Positions 1 to 7,260 of a stretch of DNA of 9,420 bases are shown in pieces (positions within the stretch are counted from its first letter, which is position 1; every line of letters begins with the position of its first letter). The position numbers were made by a program, and so were the translations under genes. The notes beneath the pieces are model-generated. The model searched no databases. It worked only from the letters and a program-made list of their open reading frames with translations, and was not told the DNA's origin. Source of the stretch: Clostridia bacterium (GTDB lineage: Bacteria; Bacillota_A; Clostridia; Oscillospirales; CAG-272); contig JAGBUD010000059.1 of NCBI GenBank assembly GCA_017630995.1, forward strand, positions 1-9,420, in the 5' to 3' direction.

Positions 1-1639
1 CCTCAACGCCGATTTCTTGCTCGAATGCGCGCAAAACCGCATTGTTAAGGAACGTGCCGCCTTGAACGACTATCTTTTTGCCAAGCTCGTCTGCCGAATG
101 AACTCTTATAACCTTATAAAGAGCGTTTTTAACAACGCTTATGGAGAGTCCCGCCGAAATGTTTTCAACGCTTGCGCCCTCTTTTTGCGCTTGCTTTACC
201 GATGAATTCATAAACACCGTGCAGCGAGAGCCAAGGTCAACGGGATTTGCGCCGAAAAGTCCGAGATTTGCAAACTTGTCAATGGGATATCCGAGCGAAT
301 TTGCAAATGCTTGCAAGAACGAGCCGCAGCCCGAGGAGCATGCTTCGTTGAGGAATATGTTATCTATCGCACCGTTGCGAATCTTGAAGCATTTCATATC
401 CTGGCCGCCGATGTCGATTATGAACTCAACGTCGGGCATAAAGTATTTTGCTGCGGTGAAATGAGCAACGGTTTCAACAACGCCGATGTCAATTCCAAGG
501 GCGCTTCTCATCATATCCTCACCGTATCCTGTAACCGCCGAGGAAACTATTTTTATATTGGGGTACTTCTCGTACATTTCGAGAAGCGTATCCTTAACGA
601 CGTCGATGGGCTTTCCTTGGTTCGACTGATATTTCGAGAATATTATCGAGCCGTCCTTGTCAGTCAAAACGACCTTCAAGGTGGTTGAGCCTGAATCTAT
701 GCCGAGGTATGCGTCGCCCGAGTAGTCGATTCCTTCCTTGCGGGGAACGCTGTGCGCGTTGTGGCGCGCGATGAATTTATCAAAGTCCTCCTGGCTCTCG
801 AAAAGCGGCTTGAGCGATGAATCGGCAACGAAATCTGCCTTTTCGCCTATGCGCTTTATTGCAGCGGCAAGGTCAATCTTTTCTTCTGCATAGTAAGCTG
901 CACCGAGTGCAACGAAAACAAGGGAATCCTCGGGGCAGGTTCCCTCGCACTTGAGCGTTTTGTCAAATGCGCGGCGAAGCTCCGAAAGAAAAGTGAGCGG
1001 ACCGCCGAGGTAAACTATGTTTCCCTCTATCGGGTGGCCCTGTGCAAGTCCCGTTATCGTTTGGTTAACTATGGCATAGAATATACTTGCGGAAATGTCC
1101 TCTTTTTTTGCGCCTTGGTTGAGTAGGGGCTGAATGTCGGTCTTTGCGAAAACTCCGCAGCGCGAAGCTATGGAATAAATCTTTTCGTGATTTTTCGCAA
1201 GCTCGTTCATTTCGCCCGTTTCTATCTGCATAAGGCTTGCCATCTGATCTGCGAATGCACCGGTTCCGCCTGCGCAGGTTCCGTTCATTCTGACCTCAAG
1301 ATTGCCCTTTAAGAAAAGTATCTTTGCATCCTCTCCGCCAAGCTCGATAACTACGTCGGTTTCGGGGAGCTTGTGGCTTATTGCAACCTTGGTTGCATAA
1401 ACCTCTTGAACGAACGGCAAGCCCGCCCAATCAGCGATGCCCATTCCCGCAGATCCGGATATAGCGCAAACGACAGGCTCGGTTATGTTGAACTTCTTAA
1501 TCAAGCCCTCGAAAACCTCGCGCGTTTTTTCGTTTATCATAGCAAAGTGACGCTCGTAGCTTTTATGAAGGATATTCCCTTGATCGTCAAGAACAACGCA
1601 CTTTATAGTGGTTGAACCTATATCAATACCTATTTTCAT
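1..1639 (-). CDS. Tandem BcrAD/BadFG-type CoA-enzyme activase, N-terminal part (runs off window)
   Basis: This reading frame starts at ATG 1639 and stays open to base 1, giving 546 residues with no stop, so the protein is cut by the window edge. It holds two copies of the ASKHA ATPase fold of 2-hydroxyacyl-CoA dehydratase and benzoyl-CoA reductase activators. Copy 1 has GIDIGSTT at 4-11, [14 protein letters not shown] with Cys122, and SRCGVF with Cys161. Copy 2 has GIDSGSTT at 313-320, [17 protein letters not shown] with Cys434 and Cys438, and SRCTVF with Cys473. Both Cys pairs are 39 residues apart, the spacing of the [4Fe-4S] cluster ligands in the HgdC activator, as I recall it. Such activators use ATP to push an electron at low potential into a partner enzyme. 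The tandem arrangement is typical of long (about 1,400-residue) proteins that continue into DUF2229 and HgdB-like domains, expected beyond the left edge. AAAGGA sits just upstream of the ATG. It is the second gene of an operon with the ligase/reductase. Confidence 0.9.
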   Translation of the reverse strand, partial: MKIGIDIGSTTIKCVVLDDQGNILHKSYERHFAMINEKTREVFEGLIKKFNITEPVVCAISGSAGMGIADWAGLPFVQEVYATKVAISHKLPETDVVIELGGEDAKILFLKGNLEVRMNGTCAGGTGAFADQMASLMQIETGEMNELAKNHEKIYSIASRCGVFAKTDIQPLLNQGAKKEDISASIFYAIVNQTITGLAQGHPIEGNIVYLGGPLTFLSELRRAFDKTLKCEGTCPEDSLVFVALGAAYYAEEKIDLAAAIKRIGEKADFVADSSLKPLFESQEDFDKFIARHNAHSVPRKEGIDYSGDAYLGIDSGSTTLKVVLTDKDGSIIFSKYQSNQGKPIDVVKDTLLEMYEKYPNIKIVSSAVTGYGEDMMRSALGIDIGVVETVAHFTAAKYFMPDVEFIIDIGGQDMKCFKIRNGAIDNIFLNEACSSGCGSFLQAFANSLGYPIDKFANLGLFGANPVDLGSRCTVFMNSSVKQAQKEGASVENISAGLSISVVKNALYKVIRVHSADELGKKIVVQGGTFLNNAVLRAFEQEIGVE

Positions 1640-1665
1640 GGCATTCCTTTCATATAAATCGTTTA

Positions 1666-4614
1666 TCAAATCTTTTTGATGTAGCTGAGGTATTTTAGTC
1701 CTATCTTCGACCATTCAAAGCCGAGGTTTTTCAGCTCGCGAACGGTGAATTCATTGTGCATTGAAATGTTTTTGGAGTTAGACGCTATGGAATTATAGAA
1801 CGAGAGTATTGCAACGTCCTTGTCGTATATAGACTCTCTAAGCGCCTTTTCAAATACCTCGCGCGGCACCATTTTAATGCGCTTGAAATATTTTTTCCTA
1901 AACGTTTCGATTGTAAAGAGCTGGGGGTGATAAAGGTTATAGATGTTGTTAACTCTGTTGTAAAGTGCAAGGCGCACGTATGCGTCCGCACATTCGTCAA
2001 CGGGAGTGAAATCTATAGGATATTCCGAAAGCTCCTTACTGTATTTTCCAACCTTCAAAAGACCTCTGAAGCGTCCAAGGAATCCGTTATCCTCGGGGTT
2101 GCGCTGGAATTTTCCGTCGGATTTTCTCCAAGTAAGGTTTCCTATTCTAAAAATATTAGCCTTGAGTCCCGAGCTGCGCGCAAGAAGTATAACCTCTTCA
2201 GCTCTGTATTTTGAATGGATATAAACGTTCTGGATATGGTTCTGTCCTATGTCAAGACTGAATTCGTCAAAGGTCGCGTCGGGGTTTTTCTGTTCAACCG
2301 TACCTGCGCCGTGAACGCTCGCGGTGGAGGTGTGCTGAAGAAGCGCGCCCGAATGCATGCAGAAATCAACGATGTTTTTTGTTCCTTGAACGTTCGTGCG
2401 CTCAAAGTCATCGTAATGTCCCGCGTGGCTTACGTTTGCAGCGGTGTGAATAACCATATCAACCTTGGTTGTGAGAAGCTCGTAGTCCTCGTCGGAAAGC
2501 CCGAGCTTTTTCTTGGTAATATCTCCGCGCTTAACCTTGTATCTAAAATACTCGTGCTCCTTGGGAAAATAATAGCGGAGAATGTCCTTGAGCTTGTTTT
2601 CATCTCGAACAAGGCAAATTACGTGCATCTTTCTCTTGAGAAGCTCGCGCAAAATGTGAGAGCCGAGGTATCCCGTCGCACCCGTGAGAAGAACGTACTT
2701 AACGTCGTAGTTATGCAAAATATCCGAGTTGTGTCTTATGAGCTTATTGACGTTGATGTGCGTTTCTTCCTTGGCGGCGCGCTTCTTGTTTGAAAGCAAA
2801 ATCTGCTCAAGCTGCTCTGCCGTCGGGTTCTCGTAAATTTCCTGTGCTTGAACGCCTATCAGCGCCGCCGCCTCAAATGCGGCAAGGCTGTATCCGCCCA
2901 TATCGAAGAAGTCGTCCTTTATGCCGATGTTTTTGCGTCCGAGAACGTTCTCAAATGCGGCAACGATATTTTTCTGATCCTCGGTCTTCGGAGGAACGTA
3001 AACAACGGCGCTGTTAACGACTATCTCCTTGACCATTTTAACGGCTTCTTTTCTTTTGATTTTAAGAGTCGTCGTTTTCGGGAAATCCTTGTTTATAAAG
3101 GCAACCGAAACAACTCTCTTGTACGAGGGCATGGAGGCATTCATTTGCTTTATGGCAAGTCTTATGCTGTTAGCTTCCTCGTTATTGTTGGGGGTGAGCT
3201 GATGTATAGCTGCGCAAAGCTTGCCCTTATCCTCGTAAACCAAAACGTCCTTAATGCCCTTTATGGTTGAGAGGTGAAGCTCAAGCTCCTCGGGGTAAAT
3301 ATTCTTTCCGTTGTCAAGAATTATGAGGTTTTTGGAACGGCCCGTTATGTAAAGGTATCCGTCCCTATCGAAATAACCGAGGTCGCCCGTGCGAAGCCAG
3401 CCGTCGCTTGTGATAGCCTCTGCCGTTGCTTCGGGATTCTTGTAATAACCGAGCATAACGCCCGCGCCCTTAACGAGAATTTCTCCGTTTTCTATCTTAA
3501 CGTCCATATACGTGACGGGCTTTCCAACGGAGCCAACCTTGTTTGCTCTCGGATAGTTTGCCGAAATCAGTGGCGCACATTCGGTAAGACCGTAGCCTTG
3601 ATACATATTGATTCCGAATTCGTCAAATGCCTCTGCAATTTCCGAGCGAAGTGCCGCGCCGCCAACGATAACGTTGGTAAGGTCGCCGCCAAATCTTGCA
3701 AGCAGTGACTTATAAAGCCTGCGTCTTATGTCAATCTTAAAGAACTTTGCTATGCGGTTAATGAGCTTTGCTATCTTAATCTTGCGCTTGTATATGGGGC
3801 TTGAAATGCTCTCCATAACCTTTTTGTAGAAGACCTCTGCGATAGTCGGAACGATGAGAATAACCGAGGGCTTGAACTTGTTTAGGTTGGGAACGATATT
3901 TTCTATCTTGTCGTTTATGCAAACGGTTGCACCGCAATAAAGAACGCCAAGATTGTCGATAGTCAATTCAAAGGTGTGATGAATCGGAAGAACGGACAAA
4001 ACGACGGGGCTCTTCTTGAGGTTTTGCGTGTAGTCCATTCTGTATATATCGTTTATGTTAGACGCAATATTGCGCTGACTTAACATAACGCCCTTGCTAA
4101 CGCCCGTTGTGCCCGACGTGAAAAGTATTTCGGCAAGCGCATCGGGGTTGATTTTGGGCAGAGCAGTGGGCTCCGTGCGCAAGATTTCGCGGAATCTCGT
4201 GCCCGAAAAGCTTATAATTTCAGAAATCTTGTTATCCGCTTCCTCGATTTTGCGCATCATAGGCTCAAATTCTTCCGAAAGGAAAACAAGATCGACGTCA
4301 CCCATAACCAAAAGGTTCATTATATCCGATTCGGGAAGCATTTTATCAATGGGGATAACTACGTTTGCGCTGCATTCAATGCCGAGGAAGGTGGCAACCC
4401 ACTGATAGCTTGTCGAGCCGATTATGGCGACGTGCTTTCCTATCCAGCCGCGCTTGACAAACCAAGAGGCAATGGCGTCAACGTCTGCTTTGAACTGATT
4501 GTATGTTTTACTGACTACGGTGTTGCCTACAAAATATCTGTATGCGTCTTTGTCGCCGTATACTTTAGCTATTTCTTTGACAAACTCCTGCAAGTCTGCA
4601 ATCATTCTATTCAT
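1666..4614 (-). CDS. Adenylation-carrier-thioester reductase (carboxylic acid reductase-like)
   Basis: This 982-residue protein has three domains. The N-terminal acyl-adenylating domain (about 1-530) is close to long-chain acyl-CoA synthetases: P-loop [10 protein letters not shown] at 166-175, YGLTE near 341-345, RTGDLG at 408-413, and A10 lysine about 518 in [11 protein letters not shown] carrier domain (about 543-605) has DMGGYSL with the predicted phosphopantetheine Ser576. A C-terminal extended-SDR thioester reductase (about 638-982) has GATGYLG at 645-651 and a YIHSK active site with Tyr798 and Lys802. By family knowledge, this order activates a carboxylic acid with ATP, loads it on the arm and releases it with NAD(P)H as an aldehyde. 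It would need a phosphopantetheinyl transferase, not seen here. There is no condensation domain, so peptide synthesis is unlikely. The fatty-acid-like adenylation domain suggests a lipid substrate, but this is inference. I chose ATG 4614 because GAGG lies 9 bases upstream; the ATG at 4629 (987 residues) has no visible Shine-Dalgarno. It is first in an operon with the activase. Confidence 0.9.
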   Translation of the reverse strand: MNRMIADLQEFVKEIAKVYGDKDAYRYFVGNTVVSKTYNQFKADVDAIASWFVKRGWIGKHVAIIGSTSYQWVATFLGIECSANVVIPIDKMLPESDIMNLLVMGDVDLVFLSEEFEPMMRKIEEADNKISEIISFSGTRFREILRTEPTALPKINPDALAEILFTSGTTGVSKGVMLSQRNIASNINDIYRMDYTQNLKKSPVVLSVLPIHHTFELTIDNLGVLYCGATVCINDKIENIVPNLNKFKPSVILIVPTIAEVFYKKVMESISSPIYKRKIKIAKLINRIAKFFKIDIRRRLYKSLLARFGGDLTNVIVGGAALRSEIAEAFDEFGINMYQGYGLTECAPLISANYPRANKVGSVGKPVTYMDVKIENGEILVKGAGVMLGYYKNPEATAEAITSDGWLRTGDLGYFDRDGYLYITGRSKNLIILDNGKNIYPEELELHLSTIKGIKDVLVYEDKGKLCAAIHQLTPNNNEEANSIRLAIKQMNASMPSYKRVVSVAFINKDFPKTTTLKIKRKEAVKMVKEIVVNSAVVYVPPKTEDQKNIVAAFENVLGRKNIGIKDDFFDMGGYSLAAFEAAALIGVQAQEIYENPTAEQLEQILLSNKKRAAKEETHINVNKLIRHNSDILHNYDVKYVLLTGATGYLGSHILRELLKRKMHVICLVRDENKLKDILRYYFPKEHEYFRYKVKRGDITKKKLGLSDEDYELLTTKVDMVIHTAANVSHAGHYDDFERTNVQGTKNIVDFCMHSGALLQHTSTASVHGAGTVEQKNPDATFDEFSLDIGQNHIQNVYIHSKYRAEEVILLARSSGLKANIFRIGNLTWRKSDGKFQRNPEDNGFLGRFRGLLKVGKYSKELSEYPIDFTPVDECADAYVRLALYNRVNNIYNLYHPQLFTIETFRKKYFKRIKMVPREVFEKALRESIYDKDVAILSFYNSIASNSKNISMHNEFTVRELKNLGFEWSKIGLKYLSYIKKI

Positions 4615-4623
4615 ATTGTGAAA

Positions 4624-4627
4624 CCTC
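4624..4627 (-). promoter_or_regulatory. Ribosome binding site deciding the ligase/reductase start
   Basis: GAGG on the minus strand lies 9 bases before the ATG at 4614 and overlaps the upstream in-frame ATG at 4629, which itself is preceded only by AT-rich sequence. This favours the shorter, 982-residue protein. Confidence 0.6.
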
Positions 4628-4668
4628 ATTTTATATTGTGTTGATTAGGACATATAAAACCACCATAC

Positions 4669-4697
4669 ATTATACAATATTTTAGCGCGTGTTACAA
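4669..4697 (-). promoter_or_regulatory. Sigma-A type promoter of the ligase/reductase-activase operon
   Basis: On the minus strand TTGTAA (4697-4692) is followed after 17 bases by a perfect TATAAT (4674-4669). Transcription would begin near 4662 and leave a leader of about 48 bases before the ATG at 4614. The -35 box matches the consensus at only four of six positions, so activation by another factor is possible. Confidence 0.6.
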
Positions 4698-4721
4698 TAG
4701 TTTTTTATTAAATATTAGCGC
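4678..4721. repeat. Direct repeat TTAGCGC around the operon promoter
   Basis: TATTTTAGCGC ends at 4688 and AATATTAGCGC ends at 4721, in the same orientation and 33 bases apart, about three helical turns. One copy lies in the spacer of the minus-strand promoter and the other just upstream of its -35 box. This geometry would suit a regulator binding site, but only two short copies are seen. Confidence 0.35.
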
Positions 4722-4819
4722 AAGTTTTCAAATAATAATGATTTTTGGAAAAATAAGGTAAAAAATATGCAGAAAAAAAGCCAAATATTAAGATTTTTGG
4801 TATAAAATGTGAAAAGGTA

Positions 4820-4848
4820 TTTACAAATACAGTGCGGTGTGATATAAT
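4820..4848 (+). promoter_or_regulatory. Sigma-A promoter of the EEP hydrolase operon
   Basis: TTTACA (4820-4825) and a perfect TATAAT (4843-4848) are separated by 17 bases. The predicted start of transcription is near 4855, giving a leader of about 43 bases before the ATG at 4898. It points away from the minus-strand promoter at 4669-4697. Confidence 0.75.
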
Positions 4849-4897
4849 TTTTGACATATAGCAACCGCAAAATTTTCGTTTTTTGGATGTTTTAGTT

Positions 4898-5758
4898 ATG
4901 AATTTAAGATTGATGACACACAATGTGTGGAATTGTGATTTTAACGCACCCGCCTGGGAAGCGCGCGGGGAGGATTGCTCGGCAGAGGCAAGAGTGGGCG
5001 CCCATCTTCGAGTTTATGGTGAAACCTTGCCCGACGTTATAGGCGGTCAAGAGTTTTCGCGTCTTATGTCGGAGCTTATCAAGGAGGGCTTTGAGGCTAG
5101 CGGAGTGAATTACGCTTTGATTTGGGGCAGATTCACGCCGATTCTTTACCGCCCCGAAAAGCTTGAGCTTGTGGACACCGAATTTTTCACTTATCCCGAA
5201 AAAATAGACGGGCTTATCGGAGAATATAACGATGTGCGCTCAAAGGCGCTTAATATAGCCGTTTTCAGAGTTAAGGAAAACGGAAACGTTTTCGTTTTTG
5301 CAACAACACATCTTTGGTGGAAGGCCGATCCCAAAGCTGCGGTTGGTATACCCGAATCCGAAATTCTTGAGGGCTCCGACGCAGCGCGCGAATACCAAGT
5401 GAAGCTTGCTATCGAAAAAATAGAAAAATACCGCAAAAAGTATAATTGTCCCGCGGTTTTCGTCGGTGATATGAACACCGGATATGATTCTGACGCTATT
5501 CGTTATGCGAGAAGCTGCGGATACCGCCACGCGCATGACATCGCAACCGATTTCAGAGAGGAAAGCGTCGGCTATCATAATTGCTACCGTTGGGGATATG
5601 AAACGTTTTATTTTGACACGCCCTTTGAGAAAGCGATAGATCACATACTCGTTTTGGGAGAAAAAGAGGGCGCGGTCAAGCGCTTTGAAAGATATTCGCC
5701 CGACTATTATTTCCCGATTTCAGATCACTCCGCGGCGTATATTGACATCGAAATATGA
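4898..5758 (+). CDS. Endonuclease/exonuclease/phosphatase (EEP) family metal-dependent hydrolase
   Basis: This 286-residue protein shows the full set of EEP-fold motifs: THNVW with Asn9, GGQEF with metal-binding Glu52, TTHLWW with His138, VGDMNT with Asp191 and Asn193, the IDHI segment with Asp248 and His249, and a C-terminal SDH with Asp276 and His277. Enzymes of this fold cleave phosphodiester or phosphomonoester bonds with Mg2+ or Mn2+; members act on DNA, inositol phosphates, sphingomyelin or nucleotides, and the substrate here cannot be told. There is no signal peptide or membrane segment, so it should be cytosolic. I chose ATG 4898, which has a weak GGA ten bases upstream; an in-frame TTG at 4883 would add five residues and the ATG at 4913 would remove five. 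A strong promoter precedes it. The next gene starts 39 bases downstream, with no terminator between, suggesting cotranscription. Confidence 0.88.
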   Translation: MNLRLMTHNVWNCDFNAPAWEARGEDCSAEARVGAHLRVYGETLPDVIGGQEFSRLMSELIKEGFEASGVNYALIWGRFTPILYRPEKLELVDTEFFTYPEKIDGLIGEYNDVRSKALNIAVFRVKENGNVFVFATTHLWWKADPKAAVGIPESEILEGSDAAREYQVKLAIEKIEKYRKKYNCPAVFVGDMNTGYDSDAIRYARSCGYRHAHDIATDFREESVGYHNCYRWGYETFYFDTPFEKAIDHILVLGEKEGAVKRFERYSPDYYFPISDHSAAYIDIEI

Positions 5759-5797
5759 CCAAAAAGTAAATAAAACTTTACAAAAAAGGAGAAAAAT

Positions 5798-6112
5798 ATG
5801 AATTACGATCCGTATAACACTGCTCCCGAAAAGCCAACTCTTTCGGGCATGGGCATTGCAAGCATTTGCTGCGGCGGAGGCTCCTTCTTTCTCGGCGGTC
5901 TTCCCGTTGCGGTTTTAGCTATAGTCTTTGCGCTTATTGAAAAGAAAAACAATTTGAAATGTGGCAAGCTATGGATGATAGGCTTTTATCTCGGTATTGC
6001 CAATTGCGTTATCCAAGCGGTAACCCTTGTATTTGTCTTCTTGTTCGTTTTTCTTTACGTTTTCTTTATAGTTTTCGCCATGATAGCGTCAGGCGGATTC
6101 TACTACTTATAA
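5798..6112 (+). CDS. Small DUF4190-like membrane protein without zinc ribbon
   Basis: This 104-residue protein has a short polar N-terminus (about 1-14) and two hydrophobic segments at about 17-47 and 59-97, joined by a basic loop (EKKNNLKCGK). It is an integral membrane protein with no catalytic motif. A good AAGGAG lies before the ATG. Residues 15-68 match residues 41-94 of the next gene at 38 of 54 positions, so the two are paralogues from a tandem duplication. This copy lacks the N-terminal zinc ribbon of its sister, and its second membrane segment is unusually rich in Phe and Val. The DUF4190-like assignment rests on general resemblance (a GIASI-type opening with paired helices). The function is not known. 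Confidence 0.8.
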   Translation: MNYDPYNTAPEKPTLSGMGIASICCGGGSFFLGGLPVAVLAIVFALIEKKNNLKCGKLWMIGFYLGIANCVIQAVTLVFVFLFVFLYVFFIVFAMIASGGFYYL

Positions 6113-6445
6113 TTGATTTTCATCTTTTGGAAATAAATAAATTACATAAAAAGGAGTTTTATCATGATTTGTGAAAAGTGCGGTCAGCAAATTGCTGACA
6201 ACTCAACTACCTGTCCCTATTGCCAGGCAGCAGTAACCCCCATTGAAACTGTAAACGGAGAAGTAGTAGCAGAGCCCGCCAAGCTTTCCGGCTTGGGAAT
6301 TGCAAGTATTTGCTGCGGTGCAGGCTCTTTCCTTATTGGAGGCATCCCTGCAGCTGTTGTAGCTATCGTTCTCGCTATACTTGAAAAGAATAAGAACCCC
6401 AAGTGCGGCAAGAAGTGGATGATCGGTCTTATCCTCGGTATTGCA
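5840..6445 (+). repeat. Diverged tandem duplication spanning two membrane-protein genes
   Basis: The segment 5840-6001 and the segment 6284-6445 encode the same 54-residue module with no gaps, 38 residues being identical. The DNA is clearly diverged but keeps runs such as ATTTGCTGCGG, so the duplication is not recent. Confidence 0.75.
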
Positions 6446-6523
6446 AGCGCAGCTCTTTGCGTGGTTTCTATCGCACTTATTGTTTTAATCTACATAATTG
6501 CTATCGCAGCAACTCTTATGTAA
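6164..6523 (+). CDS. Zinc-ribbon and two-helix (DUF4190-like) membrane protein
   Basis: This 119-residue protein opens with a zinc ribbon: Cys3 and Cys6 (CEKC), then Cys17 and Cys20 (CPYC). A Val/Glu/Ala-rich linker follows to about residue 40, then two membrane segments at about 43-73 and 85-117 with the basic loop EKNKNPKCGKKW between. The ribbon is most likely cytoplasmic and may sense or bind a partner, but no function is established. AAGGAG lies just before the ATG. It is 51 bases downstream of its ribbon-less paralogue and is the last gene of the plus-strand operon, followed by a strong terminator hairpin. It shares the ribbon-plus-membrane design, but not the membrane domain, with the TM2 protein at 7261-7650. 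Confidence 0.85.
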   Translation: MICEKCGQQIADNSTTCPYCQAAVTPIETVNGEVVAEPAKLSGLGIASICCGAGSFLIGGIPAAVVAIVLAILEKNKNPKCGKKWMIGLILGIASAALCVVSIALIVLIYIIAIAATLM

Positions 6524-6569
6524 GCAGCTTTGCGATAAAGTTATCGTTTTACCGTAATAGGTATCAAAG

Positions 6570-6620
6570 AAAAAGAGAGAACTTTTCGGCTCTGATGGAA
6601 CCGATTTGTTCTCTCTTTTT
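6570..6620 (+). terminator. Hairpin terminator of the plus-strand operon
   Basis: A perfect 13-base inverted repeat (6570-6582 AAAAAGAGAGAAC against 6608-6620 GTTCTCTCTTTTT) ends in a T run. Its 25-base loop contains a small inner TCGG/CCGA stem. It sits 47 bases after the stop of the zinc-ribbon membrane protein. The A/T ends of the arms would let it work in both directions. Confidence 0.8.
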
Positions 6621-6701
6621 GTCGTTATAAGAATCTGCTTTCTTGAAGCTTGTTATTTCTCACTTAATAATAAGCGTTTTTATTATTTGGTGTGCAAAAA
6701 G

Positions 6702-6734
6702 AACAAAAGACCGAGAAAATCTCGGTCTTTTGTT
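6702..6734. terminator. Bidirectional hairpin terminator between convergent operons
   Basis: A perfect 15-base stem (AACAAAAGACCGAGA, 6702-6716, against 6720-6734) closes a three-base loop. On the minus strand it is followed by TTCTTTTTG-like sequence, so it would end the operon at 6771-7650. On the plus strand TTTTGTTTT at its end could catch read-through from the left. Confidence 0.85.
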
Positions 6735-6770
6735 TTATAAAAGTTAATTCGTCTGTCTTTTCCTTTAGAA

Positions 6771-7223
6771 TTATGCATACGGAACAAACGGAACGATAAG
6801 TCCGATTAAGCTCACGAGCAACACGATTCCTGAAAGAGAAAGGGCAACGATTGACAGGACAAGACCTATCTTATCGGTAGTCTGTGCGATTTTTCCGGCT
6901 GAAGCCTTGGGATAGAGAGCTATTCCAATGATGGCCATAATCGTTGAAAGAATTACAAGGAAAATCGTTGAAAGGTTAGATGCAACGTTAATCCAAGTAA
7001 CGAGCAACGAGTAATCGCTGTATCCTCCGGTAGCTGCTCTCAAAAAGCTGTTCGCAACTGCTGCGCAAAGGCGAACAAAGAAAGAGGTGAGAGCGGGAAC
7101 TATCGAAATGATACCAAATACAAGACTACTTTTTGCTGCCTTTGCAATCTTTGCTCCATTGAAGCCGCTGGGCTGCTGAAAAGGATTGTTAGGACAGCCG
7201 TTAACGTTAACGTTAAGTCTCAT
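6771..7223 (-). CDS. Small hydrophobic membrane protein (DUF4190-like)
   Basis: This 150-residue protein has a polar Asn/Pro-rich N-terminus (NVNVNGCPNNP in the first 14 residues) and hydrophobic segments at about 33-60, 75-105 and 118-148. The SSLVFGIISIV opening of the first segment and KIGLVLSIVALSLS in the last resemble DUF4190-type small membrane proteins, with a longer second loop. It carries no zinc ribbon and no catalytic motif; the function is not known. AGGAAG lies upstream of the ATG. It begins 37 bases after the stop of the TM2 protein and should share its transcript, which ends at the hairpin 6702-6734. Confidence 0.78.
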   Translation of the reverse strand: MRLNVNVNGCPNNPFQQPSGFNGAKIAKAAKSSLVFGIISIVPALTSFFVRLCAAVANSFLRAATGGYSDYSLLVTWINVASNLSTIFLVILSTIMAIIGIALYPKASAGKIAQTTDKIGLVLSIVALSLSGIVLLVSLIGLIVPFVPYA

Positions 7224-7260
7224 TGTTTTAACTTCCTAAATTGGATTTGTTATGTTCGGA

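Noticed and set aside
141..688. Overlapping plus-strand open frames of 107 and 125 codons
   Set aside because: They lie wholly antisense to the second ATPase domain of the activase, whose conserved motifs are read on the minus strand; their products show no family features.
2215..3708. Plus-strand open frames of 75 to 192 codons
   Set aside because: They are antisense to the reductase, carrier and adenylation domains, which are intact and conserved on the other strand. The products look like shadow sequence.
4708..4923. Minus-strand 71-codon frame across the divergent control region
   Set aside because: It overlaps the plus-strand promoter and the start of the hydrolase gene, is AT-rich and has no usable ribosome binding site.
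5742..5772. Possible internal promoter before the first small membrane protein (TTGACA then TAAATA)
   Set aside because: The TTGACA encodes the hydrolase C-terminus, the -10 box is poor and the spacer is 19 bases. Cotranscription from 4820-4848 explains the gene better.
6533..6550. CGATAA/TTATCG short inverted repeat followed by TTTT as an early terminator
   Set aside because: The stem is six bases around a two-base gap, so only about four pairs can form. The 13-base hairpin just downstream is far stronger.
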